From positions 689,827,702 through 689,891,701 of the forward strand of contig OX422208.1 of NCBI GenBank assembly GCA_949130495.1: 64,000 nucleotides of DNA. Reading direction: 5' to 3'. Source of the DNA: Sambucus nigra (taxonomy: Eukaryota; Streptophyta; Magnoliopsida; Dipsacales; Adoxaceae). Shown here one piece after another: positions 32,111 through 45,370 of the stretch. The notes under the pieces were generated by a model. It did no database searches. It saw nothing but the letters and a program-made list of their open reading frames with translations, and had not been told where the DNA came from. Numbering within the stretch: position 1 is the stretch's first letter; the number at the start of each line of letters is the position of its first letter. The position numbers and the translations under genes are program-made.

Positions 32111-33500
32111 AAATAAGAAAAAGGACTAACTATGACCAATACCAAAATAATTTCTCTTAAACATTTATTTGACTTAAGACTATAAAATCCAAAGATGTTA
32201 TATTCTTCTTATACAAAGACTATGTTTTCAATGCATTTTTGTATTTATAGTTTTGGATGGCCTTCGTTAAACAAGTTGAAATTCTATATTTTTTAAAATC
32301 AGAATACATAGCATTTTCTATTTCCATTCGCGACCTTACTCGTTGGAGGTTCACTACGTAGAAACAAGACTTTACGTTAGTGAATGTATGGTTCACTGGT
32401 CATTAACATGTTGAAACTAAGTCCATGTAAAAGTCTGGCCTAACTCACGGCCTTCATTAATGGTGATTCATGTCACCGAATGTACCATCTAGCTGGTTGT
32501 GACCTAAGGTAACCATGGCTCAAAATTCCCTAGAAAGAACAATGAATTTGGTTACTGACCCTTTTTGTTAGTGAAGAATGATTTCACTAAAGTGAAGGTG
32601 TGCATGAGATATACCTGATATTGTTTCTTAGCTTATATAAGTTCTTCACTTGAGTGTGTACCCATTTTTCTTCATACAAAAGTGCTATACATACTCTTAT
32701 AAGAATTCTTATTCCTTGTTGATTTTTAAGAGAAAGAATAAATAAGTATTTAAGATATTTTTTTTTCTCTTGTGTGATTTTTGAGCTTTTTTATTCACTA
32801 TTGAATCCTTGAGATTAAAACAATTATAGTCTAGTAAGATTTGAAAAATCATTTTCTAAATCTTATTTGTTCTTGAGTATGGACTTCTTGTAAGATGGAG
32901 AAACACACTTGAGTTTTTAAAGAGAAACCTTTTCACCATGTGTTTTAAACCATAGGATACCTTCAAACATCCTAGGTGTAGTCAGCGGTTGTACATTACT
33001 TATATTTAATTGGAAAAAAGTGATTCTTTCACTTTTGAGAATATTTTGGCGGCGTGAGATTTGAAGACATTGGATGAGTCCAAAATCGGTCACGATTGTA
33101 TAGCGTTCTCTAGCTATTGTCACTCTCCTCAAATAATATGGTGGGGAAGAGTTCATAGTCGTTCAATGCATTACTTAATTGTAATTCACTGTATTATATT
33201 TCTAATACTCTACTATAGTACATTTTTCGTTCATTTCGACCCGATATGTTTTTTTTAGTGGGTTTTTTCTCATATATCTGATTTTGTGTGATTTGTTTTA
33301 TCTTTTTGCATATTAAAATCACTTATCTTAAATTGAAGATAAAATTTTATTAAGATTATAATATGTATAAACCAATTTTATTTCACAAACCTTTGTATGT
33401 TTTTAACTCGTTGATTATTTTCTATCACTTAACCGATAATTTGATTTTAATTGGGTAGCTACAATCGAGAGCTCCACTCTTGTTTGGTATCATATAGGGT
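32111..33500 (+). repeat. SIRE-3 LTR-like region
   Basis: Non-coding, upstream of a plus-strand gag. It holds a leader-like segment (TTGATTTTTAAGAGAAAG near 32,720) and ends near a degenerate primer site TTTGGTATCATATAGGG (33,482-33,499). LTR ends are not determined. Confidence 0.4.
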
Positions 33501-33539
33501 CTCACTATTTTAATATTAAAATCCTAGGGTAGATCCTTA

Positions 33540-35260
33540 TATTATGAGATGAAGGGTGGTAGAAATTATTCTTATTAGAAAATCTGTGTGGTTCCACATA
33601 TGGTGTCATTGGATGACCGAGTTTGGAATTATGGATAGAAGCCACATATTACCATTATTGATGGTTCTCAATTCCCTAAAATTCAATCTAGTTGGGGTGA
33701 GACTAACATCAAATAGTTGGATGGAACACAAAAAGTTTAAATGACATCTATAGTTTCATAAATGTTAGAAAATTTGTTTCGATGTGCTCTATGTCAAAGG
33801 AGGCGTGGGAAGTTTTACCAACAATTTATGAAGCCACCTCCATCGTGAAGCATGAAAATTTTCAACACCTCACCACCCATTTCAATCTCCTTACCATATA
33901 GAACAAAGAAACTTTCAAAAAATTCTATGTTCAACTAAGTGACATTATTAATTTAACGTTTACGCTAGGGAAGTTCATGAAAGAGAAAATTATATCTTAC
34001 AAAATTCTAAGATACCTACCTGCCAAGTACTATGGAAAGGTTGATGGCATTAGATAATTTCTACCCCTGTTTAAAACACCTATAAAAGTAGATAAATTAG
34101 TGGGACCAGTTCAGACATGTGATCCGAATTTAAATTATCGTCTCAGATTACCTACAAAAGAGAATAACTTAGAGTTCAAAACTAAGACTCAAAAGGTTAC
34201 TGAGCCAAATACCTTTGATCTTGATGAAGAGGATATGACCTTATTTTCTATTAAGTTTTCCATGACTTGGAAAAAATGGTTTTAAACCGAAGTTAATGAA
34301 AAATCAAATCATCCAAGGTTAAAATTTGGTCAAAGAAGTGGGGAGAAAAAGTAAGATACCCTAAATGTCATCACATGTTACACATGTGGTACAAAAGGAT
34401 ATTATTCCAAATAATATGATAAAAATGTATATCAATCCACTATTATTGATAATGACTGGAAGTCCGATTACGAAACTCCTAATAATAATTACCCAGGGGA
34501 ATTTTGGAAATTCAAATAATTTAGAGGAATTTTATTTTCCTCCATTGTATGTTGATGTTACCACTAATACCTCTTCAGATGATGGTAATGGTGTGAATTC
34601 TTACAATATCAATGATCATTCTTAACTTTTTGAGGGGTCCATTAAACTCTATAAGAGGAACATAGAACTCTCTCCATGCTAGACAACATTGAAGAAAAAA
34701 GGGTTTTGGTGAGTGAGAGTCATGAGAGAAACGTGATTTTTCATAAATTAATATTTAGTGGACCATTAATCATAGAGGTTGGTTATAATTTCTTCCTTCA
34801 TTTTGAGATTTAACACTTGAGGAAATCCTTGAAAGAGAGTGAAAAATACCTGTTTTCCTTGGTGAACAATTTTTTTGTGCTTGAGATCGAGTTACTATCT
34901 ACTTCTACTTTGAAGGTGGATTTGGAGGATACATCTCATAAATTGGGTAAGATTCTCTTAGGGGGAAGATCATCGAAAGACAATAAAATATTTGAACTTT
35001 TAAGTTAGATTCCTTTGTCTCCTTATAGTCATGTCTCATGTCATTGCCCCGCATCACAACTCGTATTTTCACCATCCTTAGAGAATTATCTTTCAAGTAA
35101 TAGATATATAAATAATGATTGGGAGTTGAAGTTCACTTGATCCTATTGTGAAAAGATGGACATTTGAAAGAGTTTTGTTATATGATGAAGAAACATGCAC
35201 ATAGAAACCTGATCACTCTGGTAGAAAAAAAAAATTATTAGTGTACCCATTACCATAGGG
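33540..35260 (+). pseudogene. SIRE-like copia gag (copy 3)
   Basis: A degenerate plus-strand gag. Recognisable phrases are S-K-E-A-W-E-V-L, K-H-E-N-F-Q-H-L-T-T-H-F, K-E-T-F-K-K-F-Y-V-Q-L-S-D, and C-Y-T-C-G-T-K-G-Y-Y at the first knuckle (about 34,360-34,400), where the His is lost. A helical stretch follows (34,820-35,005), with D-T-S-H-K-L-G-K-I-L and S-S-K-D-N-K. A second Cys/His motif near 35,140-35,180 (S-Y-C-E-K ... G-H-L-K-E-F-C) is split by a frameshift. Two knuckles with a helix between them is the SIRE gag plan. No pol is seen before the next LTR. Confidence 0.68.
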
Positions 35261-35723
35261 CATCGTAGAGATTTTTATGTTTTGCTTCAACCTTCCACAT
35301 CTTTAATGAGTTACAATGGTAGTTCGAGTTTTCATCGAGAGGGAAAGTAGAAGCAAGGCACCTCTAGCAAGGACATTAAGAAAAAAGCAACTAAGGGTAT
35401 TCCCAAAGTCATTTTTTAGTCTTCTACCTCATTTTCACATTGTAGTTGGACTAGGAACATGAGTATTGATATTACCAAAGTCAATGACATTTAGAATCAT
35501 TTGAGGTCATTTTCCTCCTTAAGTGGTTATAGTTATGATTCATACAATATGTCTAGGTTGTGATTTAGATTTATCATTTTATTCCTTGATTATAGATAGG
35601 TTCCGTTTATTATTTGCTATTTAGCTCGTATTGATCTTTGGTTGTCCACATCGACAACCTTTATTTTTTCACAATATGGTTCTCTAAGTGTGTTGGTATT
35701 CATATATAATTATGTGATACAAT
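35261..35723 (+). other. remnant after SIRE-3 gag, no supported gene
   Basis: AT-rich, with only short broken frames. It probably continues the SIRE-3 internal region up to the TG of the next LTR. Confidence 0.3.
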
Positions 35724-37017
35724 TGTAATACCCCATATCTCAGCGTATTTAGAATTTAATTAATTGAGTAATTAAATAGGAAAATACAATTTAAGTTAAA
35801 TTACGTGAGTGGAGTAATTTAATGTGATTTAATATTTAAATTACACGAGTGAAGTAATTTAAAGAGATGGAATAATAATTCTGATTATTAAGTGATTAAA
35901 TAATAATTGTGATTATTAAATACTAATCAAGAGATAGACACTGATTAATATTATCATTCAAATTTACTAAGTGTGAATAATAAATATTGATAGTTAATTT
36001 GTATGATATAGCGAGTGATATAGACGTACTTGATTATATCTCAACCGGGTGTTGCGTGTAGACTAAATTGAGGACGAGATAGGAAATATTATTTTTAAGT
36101 GACTCAACCGGAGCATTTTTGGGCTAAACCAGGACAACACTGTGGCGTTTTAGCCTTTTGGCATTTGGGGGTGAGTAAACCTACAAAATTACAAAATCTA
36201 AATCTGATTATGATTGTTAGTACGAATTAAAATCTGGGTTGATGATTGAAAATATGGGAATAGCATGTTATATTAGGGTTCTGGAATAATTATAAGATTT
36301 TAATTATTCTGGGATAAATTGTAAATATTTGTAATGTCAAATTCGTTGGTAGTCATCCTAGTGTATGTGGGAATGGTTAAGGATCGTTAATTGTAAATTT
36401 GGTGTATTATCATGGGAGTTGCATAATTGAAAAGGGTGAAAAATTCATGAAGAAGAAGAAGAACTGCATTTGTCACTGCTCGATCGATCGATCAACTATG
36501 AATGTCGATCGATCGATGGAGTCAATTGATCGATGAAAATGGTCGATTGATCGAATCTGGATGATTTTGGGTTCTTTTATTGGTTGAGTTCTAATCGATT
36601 GCCGATGTTTTAGAAGAACCTTAGAGATAATAATATACCTATGTAGGGTCTTAGTTAAAACCAATATGTATTTAGTGGAAATCCGTTATAATCATGGGTG
36701 TAAGATTTGGAGAGATGGACCGACGAAAATTAATCGATCGGTCATGTATCAAGGATTACGAATTTGAGTTACGAGGGAAGTTAACGTCAATCCAAATTAA
36801 TATCAGTAGGTTAGAGATAGTTTATGTATTGAAATTAATGGAGGGGGTAACTAGGACCCTTAGAGTTGTGTGGATACTCAATAAAAATGCAATAGTGAGA
36901 TAAATAGTAAATTAATAAGTACGGTGAATATTAAAGAGAAAATATTATATACGAGAACTATTATTAGGTTGCATGTATACCTACTGAATTATAAAGATAC
37001 TTAGGTGGAGGGAATAC

Positions 37018-37062
<45 letters not shown>

Positions 37063-38268
37063 TCCTATATTAGGGTCGAGGTAGGATTTCGAACTAATAT
37101 ATGGTAATAGTAAATTGGGGTCGGGGTGAGAGAGTTCCGAACCAATATATATACATAAAAATTCCATTAGTGGGGTTGAGGTGGCTTTCCGAATAAGTAC
37201 ATGAAATAAACATGGGGTCGAGGTGATATTCTGAACCAATACTTTTACTTGGTGTCGATGAACCATTTTGAACCAAGGGTCCTTAATGTGTGTTACGACG
37301 ACATGATATTGACGAATAATCTTATAAGTATATATTGTGTGTGAAATGTATACCATATAATGAATCTACTTATACGAATTAGTAGATAATGAGATGCCGT
37401 GAATACATCTAAAAGAAAATTAAGTATGGAAACTTTATTATAAAAGGTTAAAGATAACAAGGCATGAAAAGTTATCTAACTATATAAGTCATGAGATATG
37501 GTTACTATTACATACTATATGGGCGATATGGGAACTTAGTCGCGTAGATAAGTTCAGTTGAATACTATAGTCCAATTTGCTTGGATAGTACAACTAGGTG
37601 GAATAGGTACGGGACGTTAGGCGTGCACTATAGATGAGGGATGGGGTAACTCAATAGACTGTATGCAAATCTTAACATGCGTAATCAACATTTCATCTTA
37701 CTGTGATAAACACTAGGTAAATATTTTCTAAATTTTTTGAGTACTAACTCTTGCTATCAAAGTATTTTCAAGACCCTTTTAGGTGTCCAGTCACAGGGAC
37801 GCCAGACTTGAGGATTCAGTCTAGGGACTCATAGTTGCAGCATTGTGGAGGCTGGAAGGACTTTGCATAGATGATTCATTAATTTAGATCTAGTGTAGGA
37901 TCTCATTTTAGTACTCTCTATTGGGACATGTTGTCCATTGATATTATTTTAGATATTCAGTTTTGGATTATATTGGTTTTATTTAGTAGTTTTGGATTTT
38001 AGCCGATTGTTGACTCGACAAGACTTTATTCTTTATATATTGTGAGATAGTTTGATTTATAGTATATTGTGAATGTTTAATTAGTATTTTTGCATGAGAA
38101 ATTTTATCGGGTTGATGAACAATAAAATTTGACCCCTGTCTAATTTCACTTAGATGATTAGTAATTAAAACGCTTTCGACACTAATGCTAAGAATGAACC
38201 AACTGATAAACCTATTGTAATTTAATTTAAGACTGATCACCCCAGATTTAATTAGGCGGGGTGTCACA
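35724..38268 (+). repeat. Tekay-like chromovirus LTR
   Basis: 2,545 bp, TGTAATACCCC ... GGGGTGTCACA, followed directly by a primer-site-like sequence and gag on the plus strand, so it is a 5' LTR. It contains a CGATCGAT cluster (36,479-36,556), a TA microsatellite (37,021-37,054) and about five degenerate GGGGTCGAGG...GAACCAA units (37,068-37,285). The matching 3' LTR is not in the window. Confidence 0.75.
37021..37285. repeat. TA microsatellite and degenerate ~45-bp tandem units in the LTR
   Basis: A (TA)n tract is followed by about five units that start near TGGGGTCGAGGT and end near TTCCGAACCAATA. Units vary in length between about 35 and 55 bases. Confidence 0.6.
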
Positions 38269-38284
38269 GATGATATCAGAGTAT
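38269..38284 (+). other. primer binding site of the plus-strand Tekay-like element
   Basis: GATGATATCAGAGTATC follows the LTR. It is a degenerate tRNA-iMet site (TGGTATCAGAGC). Confidence 0.65.
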
Positions 38285-38481
38285 CATGTTCTAGTGTCCA
38301 TAGGATCTGAGTGGCTTACTACGATTTCAGTGTTTCGTTCTTTCCATATAGAGCCCTATTTTAGGACTGCTATTTTTGTCATTGCGTGCTTAAGATATCT
38401 CACTTCTTTAATTAGATTTTGTATAAACTGTGTACTTATAAAATTTGATCGGATTTCAGATGTCATTGAGGAGACAATGAG

Positions 38482-39142
38482 CGAAGATGGCTGAGGCTAG
38501 GGATGAGGAGAGGAAAGCTCATCAGGATCCACATATACCTCCACCCCCACTCCCACCCCCACCCCACCCGATATGATTTATACTACTCATATGGCAGTGA
38601 TAGTGATGCAGACCGTTGAGATAGCTATGAGGGACATGGCATCCCATTTTTCTATGACCCAGGCAGAGCCTCCAGTAGAACCAGCAGTTTAGGCCCTCAC
38701 AGGGCCACCTTCTTGGCAGCGAGTCATGGAGACATTTCAGAAGGGCCATCCGCCCGAGTTTCAGGGCAGTACCGACATGGTGGAGGCTCGTGATTGGAAG
38801 AAGAACATTCATCACCATCTGCGCATGCTTGGATGGACTGAGGCGTAGACGTAGATGCTTGCTACTTTCTGTCTCACGGGAGAAGCTTTACAGTGGTGGG
38901 AGTCAGTTACTACCGCAGAGGAGAGGGACATGATGACGATTACCAAGTTCGGGGTGCGGTTTGACCATAAGTACTTTTCTCCTGTATTAGAGTCATAGAT
39001 GAGAAATAAATTTAGTGAGATGGTTCAGGGTGATCATTCAGTAGCTGACTATAAGGAGGAGTTCACCTATCTGGCTAACTTTGTGCCAGACGAGGTGAGC
39101 AACGAGGAGAGAAAAAAATTCAAAGTTTATGAATGGCTTGGC
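38482..39142 (+). pseudogene. Tekay-like gag, truncated
   Basis: The first part of a chromovirus gag. The frame after a Pro-rich start reads F-Q-K-G-H-P-P-E-F-Q-G, W-K-K-N-I, L-T-G-E-A-L-Q-W-W-E-S and F-V-P-D-E-V, a retrotransposon-gag domain. All four in-frame stops I located (38,690, 38,846, 38,852, 38,996) are TAG where relatives usually have CAG (Gln). The gene ends abruptly at about 39,142, where minus-strand LTR sequence of a related element starts. Confidence 0.8.
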
Positions 39143-40186
39143 CTGAAATAAATAAAATGAGTCTGGAGTAACACTCCCCTGAAAAATTGAAATGCTGAAT
39201 AAATCCCAATACAAAATTCTGAATAAATAAATCCAAAACTGAAATGAAATTGAAAGTCTGAGAATGCTATCTCTAAATGGAAAATGGGTGACATGCCATA
39301 ACAAATGAGTAACCCTGAATAGAATAAAATTCGAAATATGGAGGCGTCTACTATTGAGATCTTGTAACTTCCACAATAGCTACAACATGTTAAAGTAATG
39401 GAACTCCTATGCTTGGCCTCCCTGTCGCTGGGCATCTAAAAAGGTTTTACAAGTAAATAGATTTGAAAACAAACGGGTCAGAACCCGAGGTGAAAACAGT
39501 TTAAAAATATAGCAAGTGTTTAATTGCATTAAAAAGTAAATATTATATACATGTTAGTTATGTGCTCTCACATGAGTTCCTTACCCCTCAACTAATCTGC
39601 ACGCCTAACGTATACCCTTAACCCGTCCTAGTTATGCCGCTAACTAACTAGTCTGTACCACTTACTGTCTTCACATCATATTGATTTTGACACATAATGT
39701 CCTTAATATTGGCTGATAAATAAGGCATAAATTTCGTGGGTCTATATTCCTTAAAAATAGAAATGACAAAATACCCTCCCGGGTTGCCGGTTTGGCCTAA
39801 AAATGCCCTGGGACCCAAACTAAACCCCCGTTTAGTGTTTTCTGACTATCTTAACCCTTACGAACACGCTGGCGTACTTGAAATGACTATTCTGATGATA
39901 TAAATATAATTTATTTTTAAAACCATTTAAATTGATTCCTGACGCGATTGACACGCGCGACCCAACTTAATTTCCGCATTGTCATATTTATGACTCGAGA
40001 TCATTTTTAATAAATTCACTAATCGTATATTAACATATTCACTCAGTAATATTCAATATTATTATCATAATCAAATACCAACTCTCGTCTTGCTAGTATT
40101 TAAATCCGAATTAATTTCCAAATAATTATCCCATTTAATTTAATTAATCCCATTAAATAAAATCAATAAAATTACGGGTTATTACA
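39143..40186 (-). repeat. Tekay-like 3' LTR, truncated outer end
   Basis: The inner end is TGTAATAACCCG on the minus strand. It aligns with 63,236 onward (TTGGAGCAACACTGCC etc.) but lacks about 240 bp at the outer end and has an indel near 39,678. Confidence 0.78.
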
Positions 40187-40200
40187 TACGTCCCCCCTAA
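40187..40200 (-). other. Tekay-like polypurine tract
   Basis: The minus strand reads TTAGGGGGGACGTA against the 3' LTR. Confidence 0.75.
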
Positions 40201-40222
40201 TAACAGAATTTTGCCCCGAAAT

Positions 40223-43200
40223 TCAGAAATAAAATATACCTAGCAAAAATAACTCTGGATAACGCTCGTGCATCTCATCCTCGTGCTCCCAGGTAGACTC
40301 CTCAACATTATGATGCCGCCACTGAACACGCACTAACGGTACTATCTTCGACCTCAATTTTCTCTCGCTATGGTCTAGGATAGCAACCGACCCCTCTTCA
40401 TAGGAACTATCAGGATGTAGATCAATACCCTCTAAATAAATGTGAGTATGGTCCAAATCATCTCAAAGATATCTCCTCAGTGAGGAACTATGGATCACGT
40501 CATGTACCTTATGCAAGTGTTCCGGTAACCCAAGTTTATAAGAAACTGTCACAATCCGCTCGATGATAGGTAATGGCCCCACATATCTAGGCGCCAACTT
40601 CCCCTTCTTCCCAAAATGCATAATCCCCTTTATAGGAGACACTCATATCAACACCTAGTCCCCCACATTGAACTCTCAAAAGGACCTCTTCGCATCGGCG
40701 TAACTCTTTTATCCATCCTGAGGAAGCCGAATACGGATCCGTATCATCTCAATCCTCGTCGAAGTATCCTGAATCATCTACGGCCCAAGTATCTTGTTGT
40801 CCCTCACCTCTAGCTAACATGCTAGGGAACAACAAGGACTACCGTAAAATGCCTCAAATGGTGCCATACCAATCGTCAACTGGTAGGAGTTATTATAGTA
40901 AAACTCGACCAATGGAAGATACTACTCCCAACCACTTCCAAAATTGAGTATTCACATACGCAACATGTCCTCTAACATCTGATTCGTCTACTCGGTCTGC
41001 CCATCTATCTGCAGGTGATAGGTTGTACTCAATCGTAACTCCATTCCCATAACTTCCTGAAAACTCTCCCAATATTGCGACATAAATATTTTGTCCTTGT
41101 GAGATATGATATTGAGAGGAACCCCGTGGAGTCTCACTATCTTAGCTATAAAGATTTGGGCGTACTGTCCCGTAGTGTAGTCTGTCTGGGCTGGCAGAAA
41201 ATGGGCAACCCTAGTCAACCGCTCCATGATTACCCATATGGAATCGTGACCTCTCTGCGATATAGGTAACCCCGTGATGAAGTCTATGGAAATGCTCTCC
41301 CATTTCTATATTGGAATCTCTAATGGCTGTAGAAGTCATTCCAGTCTCTTATGGTCCACCTTAACTAGCTGATAAGTGTCACATTTCAAAACAAACTCAG
41401 CAATATCCCTCTTTATCCCGCTCCACCAGTATTATCGCCTCATATCTTGGTACATCTTATCCCCACCAGGATGTACAGCGAATCGCGAACCTTGCGACTC
41501 TGTCATTATCTCATGTCGCAAGTCTTCGCCCTCAAGAACAATTAATCTCCTATTAAAGCATAAGTCCCCGTCTGAACTAATTGTATAAGACTCGCCCCCC
41601 TCTGTTAGTAGTCGTATTATCTTCTCTTAACAGAATGGGTCTGCTGCCTTAGCCTGTATAGCTCTCATAATGATCTAGGGCGTAACTGTCATCACAGACA
41701 TGAATGATCGGCCACTGCATCTTGGTGTCCTAACTCCTTCCACTTTGCTCTCCACACCTTGTCCACCTCACCTACTGGCCTGCGTCTCAATGCATCTTCT
41801 ACTACATTAGCCTTCCCTAGGTGGGTTAGATATCGAACTGATAATCCTTCACAAATGCGAGCCACTGTCGTTGATGCATATTCAACTCCTTCTGCGTGAA
41901 GAGGTACTGTAATGACTTGTGGTCTTTGAATAAACGGAATTTCTTCCCTAGGAGATAATGTCTCCAAATCCGAAGTGTAAATACGACTGTCGCTAACTCC
42001 AAGTCGTGGGTGGGGTAATTCTTCTCGTGAGGCTTAATCTTACGGGAAGCATAAGCTATGGACTGACTCTCCTGCTGCAGTATAGCCCCAAGTCCTAGTA
42101 AGAACGCATTAGTGTAAACTAGATACTCCACTCACGACCTGAGTAATGCTAACAGTGGTGCTGAGGTCAACTTATCTTTCAACTCGTCAAAAGCTAACTG
42201 AAAGGCATCACTCTAGATAAATGGCAATCCCTTGCGATTCAGATGTGTCAAACGACCCCTTATCTTCGAGAACCCCCGAATAAACCTCTTATAGTATCTT
42301 GCTAGGATTAAGAAACTACATGTCTCAGTCGGTGTTGTGGACTGTCCCCACTCCTTCACCGCTGATACCTTCCCCAGATCAACATATATCCCCCTGTCAG
42401 AAATGATATGCCCCCAAAATTGAACCTCCTTCAGCCAAAATTCGTACTTCTCATATTTTTCATACAACTCGTGCTGATGTAGTGTCTATAAAAGCTGACT
42501 TAGGTGCTCGGCATGCTCCTTCTTGATCTGGGAGTAAAATAGAATGTCATCAATAAAGATAATGATGAACTGGTCCATTAACTCTATTAACACCACATTC
42601 GTCAAGTCCATAAACACGGTTGGGGCGTTGATTAGGCCAAAAGGCATAACCCTTGACTCTTAGGAACCATATCTGGTCAAGAAGGCAATCTTCGAGACAT
42701 CCTACTCCTTGATACGCAACTGATGGTATCCCGATCTCAAGTCAATCTTTGAGAAAAAGGCAGCTCCTCTCAATTGGTCAAATAAGTCATTGATTCAGGG
42801 CAACGGATACTTACTTCGTATCGTGACTTTAACTTCTGGTAATCAACATACAACCTCAAAGATCCATCCCTCTTCTTCACAAATAGCACAAGGGTACCCC
42901 AAGGTGAACTACTCCTATGGATAAACCCCTGACCCAACAGCTTCTCTATCTGATCCCGTAGTTCCCTCATCTCTGCTGGAGCCATACGGTAAGGTGCGCG
43001 GGCTATCGGCCGAGTGCCCGAAGTAAAATCTATAACAAAATCTCTCTCTCTACTAGGAGGTAATCTCGGAATATCATGGAATACATCAGTGAACTCCTTA
43101 ATGACTAAAATTGAATCAAGCGGTATCACCACCTCCTTAGAGGTCTCCTCCTATATGTAGTACAAGTGAGTGGACGATCCTACCTCAGGACGAGGCATCG

Positions 43201-44807
43201 CCACAAGGAACATCTCCTTACCGAGTATGGAAAAAATAATACTCTTGCTATAACAATCAGTCATGGCTCTACATGTAACCCACCAATCCATACTAATAAT
43301 GGCATCATACTCGGACATATCTAATACTAGCATATCGACAGGTAAAGTAAATTTCCCAATATCTATAACCACGCCTCCACATATAAAGGAAATCACAGAA
43401 CAAATACTCAACGGTGAATCTACACAAGTGACAGTGCTCTCTGCGGTCTCTAATAGCCCCATAGCGCATACAAATCTCATGGAAATAAAATAGTGTGTGG
43501 CTCCGTGTCAAATAAAATACGCCCTATAGTCCCCTGAAGAAAAAACATACCCTCAATTGTGGGTGGATCCCGTGGGACTATGGCCTTTTGAAGTTGGTGA
43601 ACTCGACCGTACTGAATCTATCCCTGGTGAACTAGGACTGCAGGGATAAGTGGCAGTGTTGACATCTGTGGTGGCGCTGGGAGGGAGGCGGGAAACATTG
43701 GTCTCTGGGGCTCCTGATGAGAACCCTACTGCCACTGCTACGGGGCCCTACCCCTCTCAGGACATTCCTGGAGTTTGTGGCCACGCTTGCCACATATAAA
43801 ACATTTCCCCGTAAAGTTTTTCCCTCTCTGACCCTGCTGCCCACGACCCTGATGGCCGTTTCCACCCCTACCCTGGCCCTACTGTTGGCCGTTATGGACC
43901 TGCTGGCCATACCTAAAACCTCTCTGGCCAAGTCTGAAACCTCTTGATCTTAGAATCCACCTATTAGGATCTCTGATCACCCTGCCTGTGCTCACCCTGA
44001 GTTGGCTGTGCCCCGATGGCACATTACCCCTATCATGCCTTACTGGCTGGAATCTCTTACTCGCTTACCCTATGAAAAATGAAAGTGGTGGTCCTGAAAG
44101 TGAATTAATGATGCGTTAACCACATCTGAATAGGTGGCCAATGAGAGATTACCTAGCCGGTACTGACGTATCCTCCACGTCAACCCATCCATAAACTTCT
44201 GGACCTTCTTCTCTTTAGTTGGGATCTCATCGGGAACTATGTTCAGAAAATTAATGAACTCAGACTCATACTCTGCCACTTTCCTCCCTTTATGCTTAAG
44301 GTTCATAAATTTCTGCCTCATTTATGTCTGAACTACTGAGGGGAAATATTTGCTATCGAATCGCACTCAGAACTCCTGAATAGAAAGAACATCTCGCTCC
44401 TCTGCGGTGGTAATGGACTCCCACCACTGCAATGCTTCTCCTATAATCTTAAACGTAGCCAGTATATTCCTTTGCACATCTGTACACTCATACATCCTCA
44501 AGAGCCTTTGAATGTCCTTCTTCCACTGACTCGACACAACAACGTTGGAGCTTCCTACAAATTCTAAAGGATGAACCTTCTGAAAGGCATTATAGACACG
44601 TTCCCAAGCAGACGGGAATGCATGAGCCTGGACTGGCGCTACCATCGGTGCCTGAGGTGGTTCCTTCAACACAACTGCTAACACGGAATTTACCACCTAG
44701 GCTAAAATAGAGGAAACTTCAGTTGCCTTCATAGAACCCTGAACTGGTGCAGGCTGAGGCTCAGGCTAGGCACCTTTGGGAACTCGCTGTGCACATCGAG
44801 GAGGCAT
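40223..44807 (-). pseudogene. Tekay-like gag-pol with chromodomain, degenerate
   Basis: Gag starts at the ATG at 44,807 (M-P-P-R). W-W-E-S lies near 44,400 and the knuckle C-F-I-C-G-K-R-G-H at about 43,800-43,750. The protease follows (43,500-43,150); its D-T-G is broken by a one-base deletion near 43,495. Reverse transcriptase covers 43,132-42,213 with F-I-D-D at about 42,555, then RNase H (42,131-41,700) with A-I-L-Q-Q. Integrase (about 41,600-40,600) has T-R-V-A-H-F and D-G-Q-T-E. A chromodomain closes the gene at 40,456-40,223 (W-R-H-H-N-V-E-E-S-T-W-E), a module known to steer integration to marked chromatin. At least ten stops and shifts disable it. Several stops are TAG or TGA at expected Gln or Arg codons. 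Confidence 0.88.
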
Positions 44808-44973
44808 CTAAAATGAGAGAGAAGTTTTATTAGTCCAAAGTTAATATCTTAAAATAGCTGACGAACGTAAGGTACACAAAAGAGTACAACAATACTAAAA
44901 TATAGGGCTCTATATCAAAGGACGCTAGGCGGAAACATAACAAGCCGTACAGATCCTAAAGACTCTAGAACCT

Positions 44974-44990
44974 GATGCTCGGATACCACC
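44974..44990 (-). other. Tekay-like primer binding site
   Basis: The minus strand reads GGTGGTATCCGAGCATC just inside the 5' LTR. It is a tRNA-iMet site with one or two mismatches. Confidence 0.75.
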
Positions 44991-45129
44991 TGTGACACCC
45001 CAAATAATTAAATACCGGGTAGCTACTCCTTTACCTCATTAATATAGAATATTAATTTGGTTCAGATCTAGCATCACTGTCGAAAATATTTTAAACAATT
45101 ACTATCCAACTAATATTTAAAAAGTGAGT
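44991..45129 (-). repeat. Tekay-like 5' LTR, first part
   Basis: Starts TGTGACACCCC, runs to the SIRE-1 target duplication TGAGT, and resumes at 63,133. Confidence 0.8.
45125..45129. repeat. target site duplication of SIRE-1 (left)
   Basis: TGAGT, identical to 63,128-63,132. Confidence 0.87.
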
Positions 45130-45370
45130 TGTAAGGACACAAATTTCCAATTGAGTCCTTTGTTTTTTTGGCTTAGTTTCGGACAAAAACGTTTGTGTCA
45201 TAGGATAGAGTTTTTGATCGTCCTTCAAGCCTATGACATTCTAAGGTTGAAGACGTAGCGACCAAGTTCATAAAGCTCCATCAAATGGCGATTTAGTGTG
45301 CCTCGTTTCTGCGTCATCAACAATGTTCCAATGCTCTTAAGGTATGAATGCATTTGATATATATATATAT
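45130..45370 (+). repeat. SIRE-1 5' LTR, first part
   Basis: Starts TGTAAGGACACAAATTTCC, as the 3' LTR at 61,528. It runs into a TA microsatellite where Tat-2 inserted. Confidence 0.88.
45366..45370. repeat. target site duplication of Tat-2 (left)
   Basis: TATAT within the TA tract, matched at 56,062-56,066. Because the target is a TA repeat, the match is less informative than usual. Confidence 0.65.

Noticed and set aside
37018..37356. Minus-strand ORF of 112 codons over the TA tract
   Set aside because: Built from low-complexity TA and tandem-unit sequence within an LTR.
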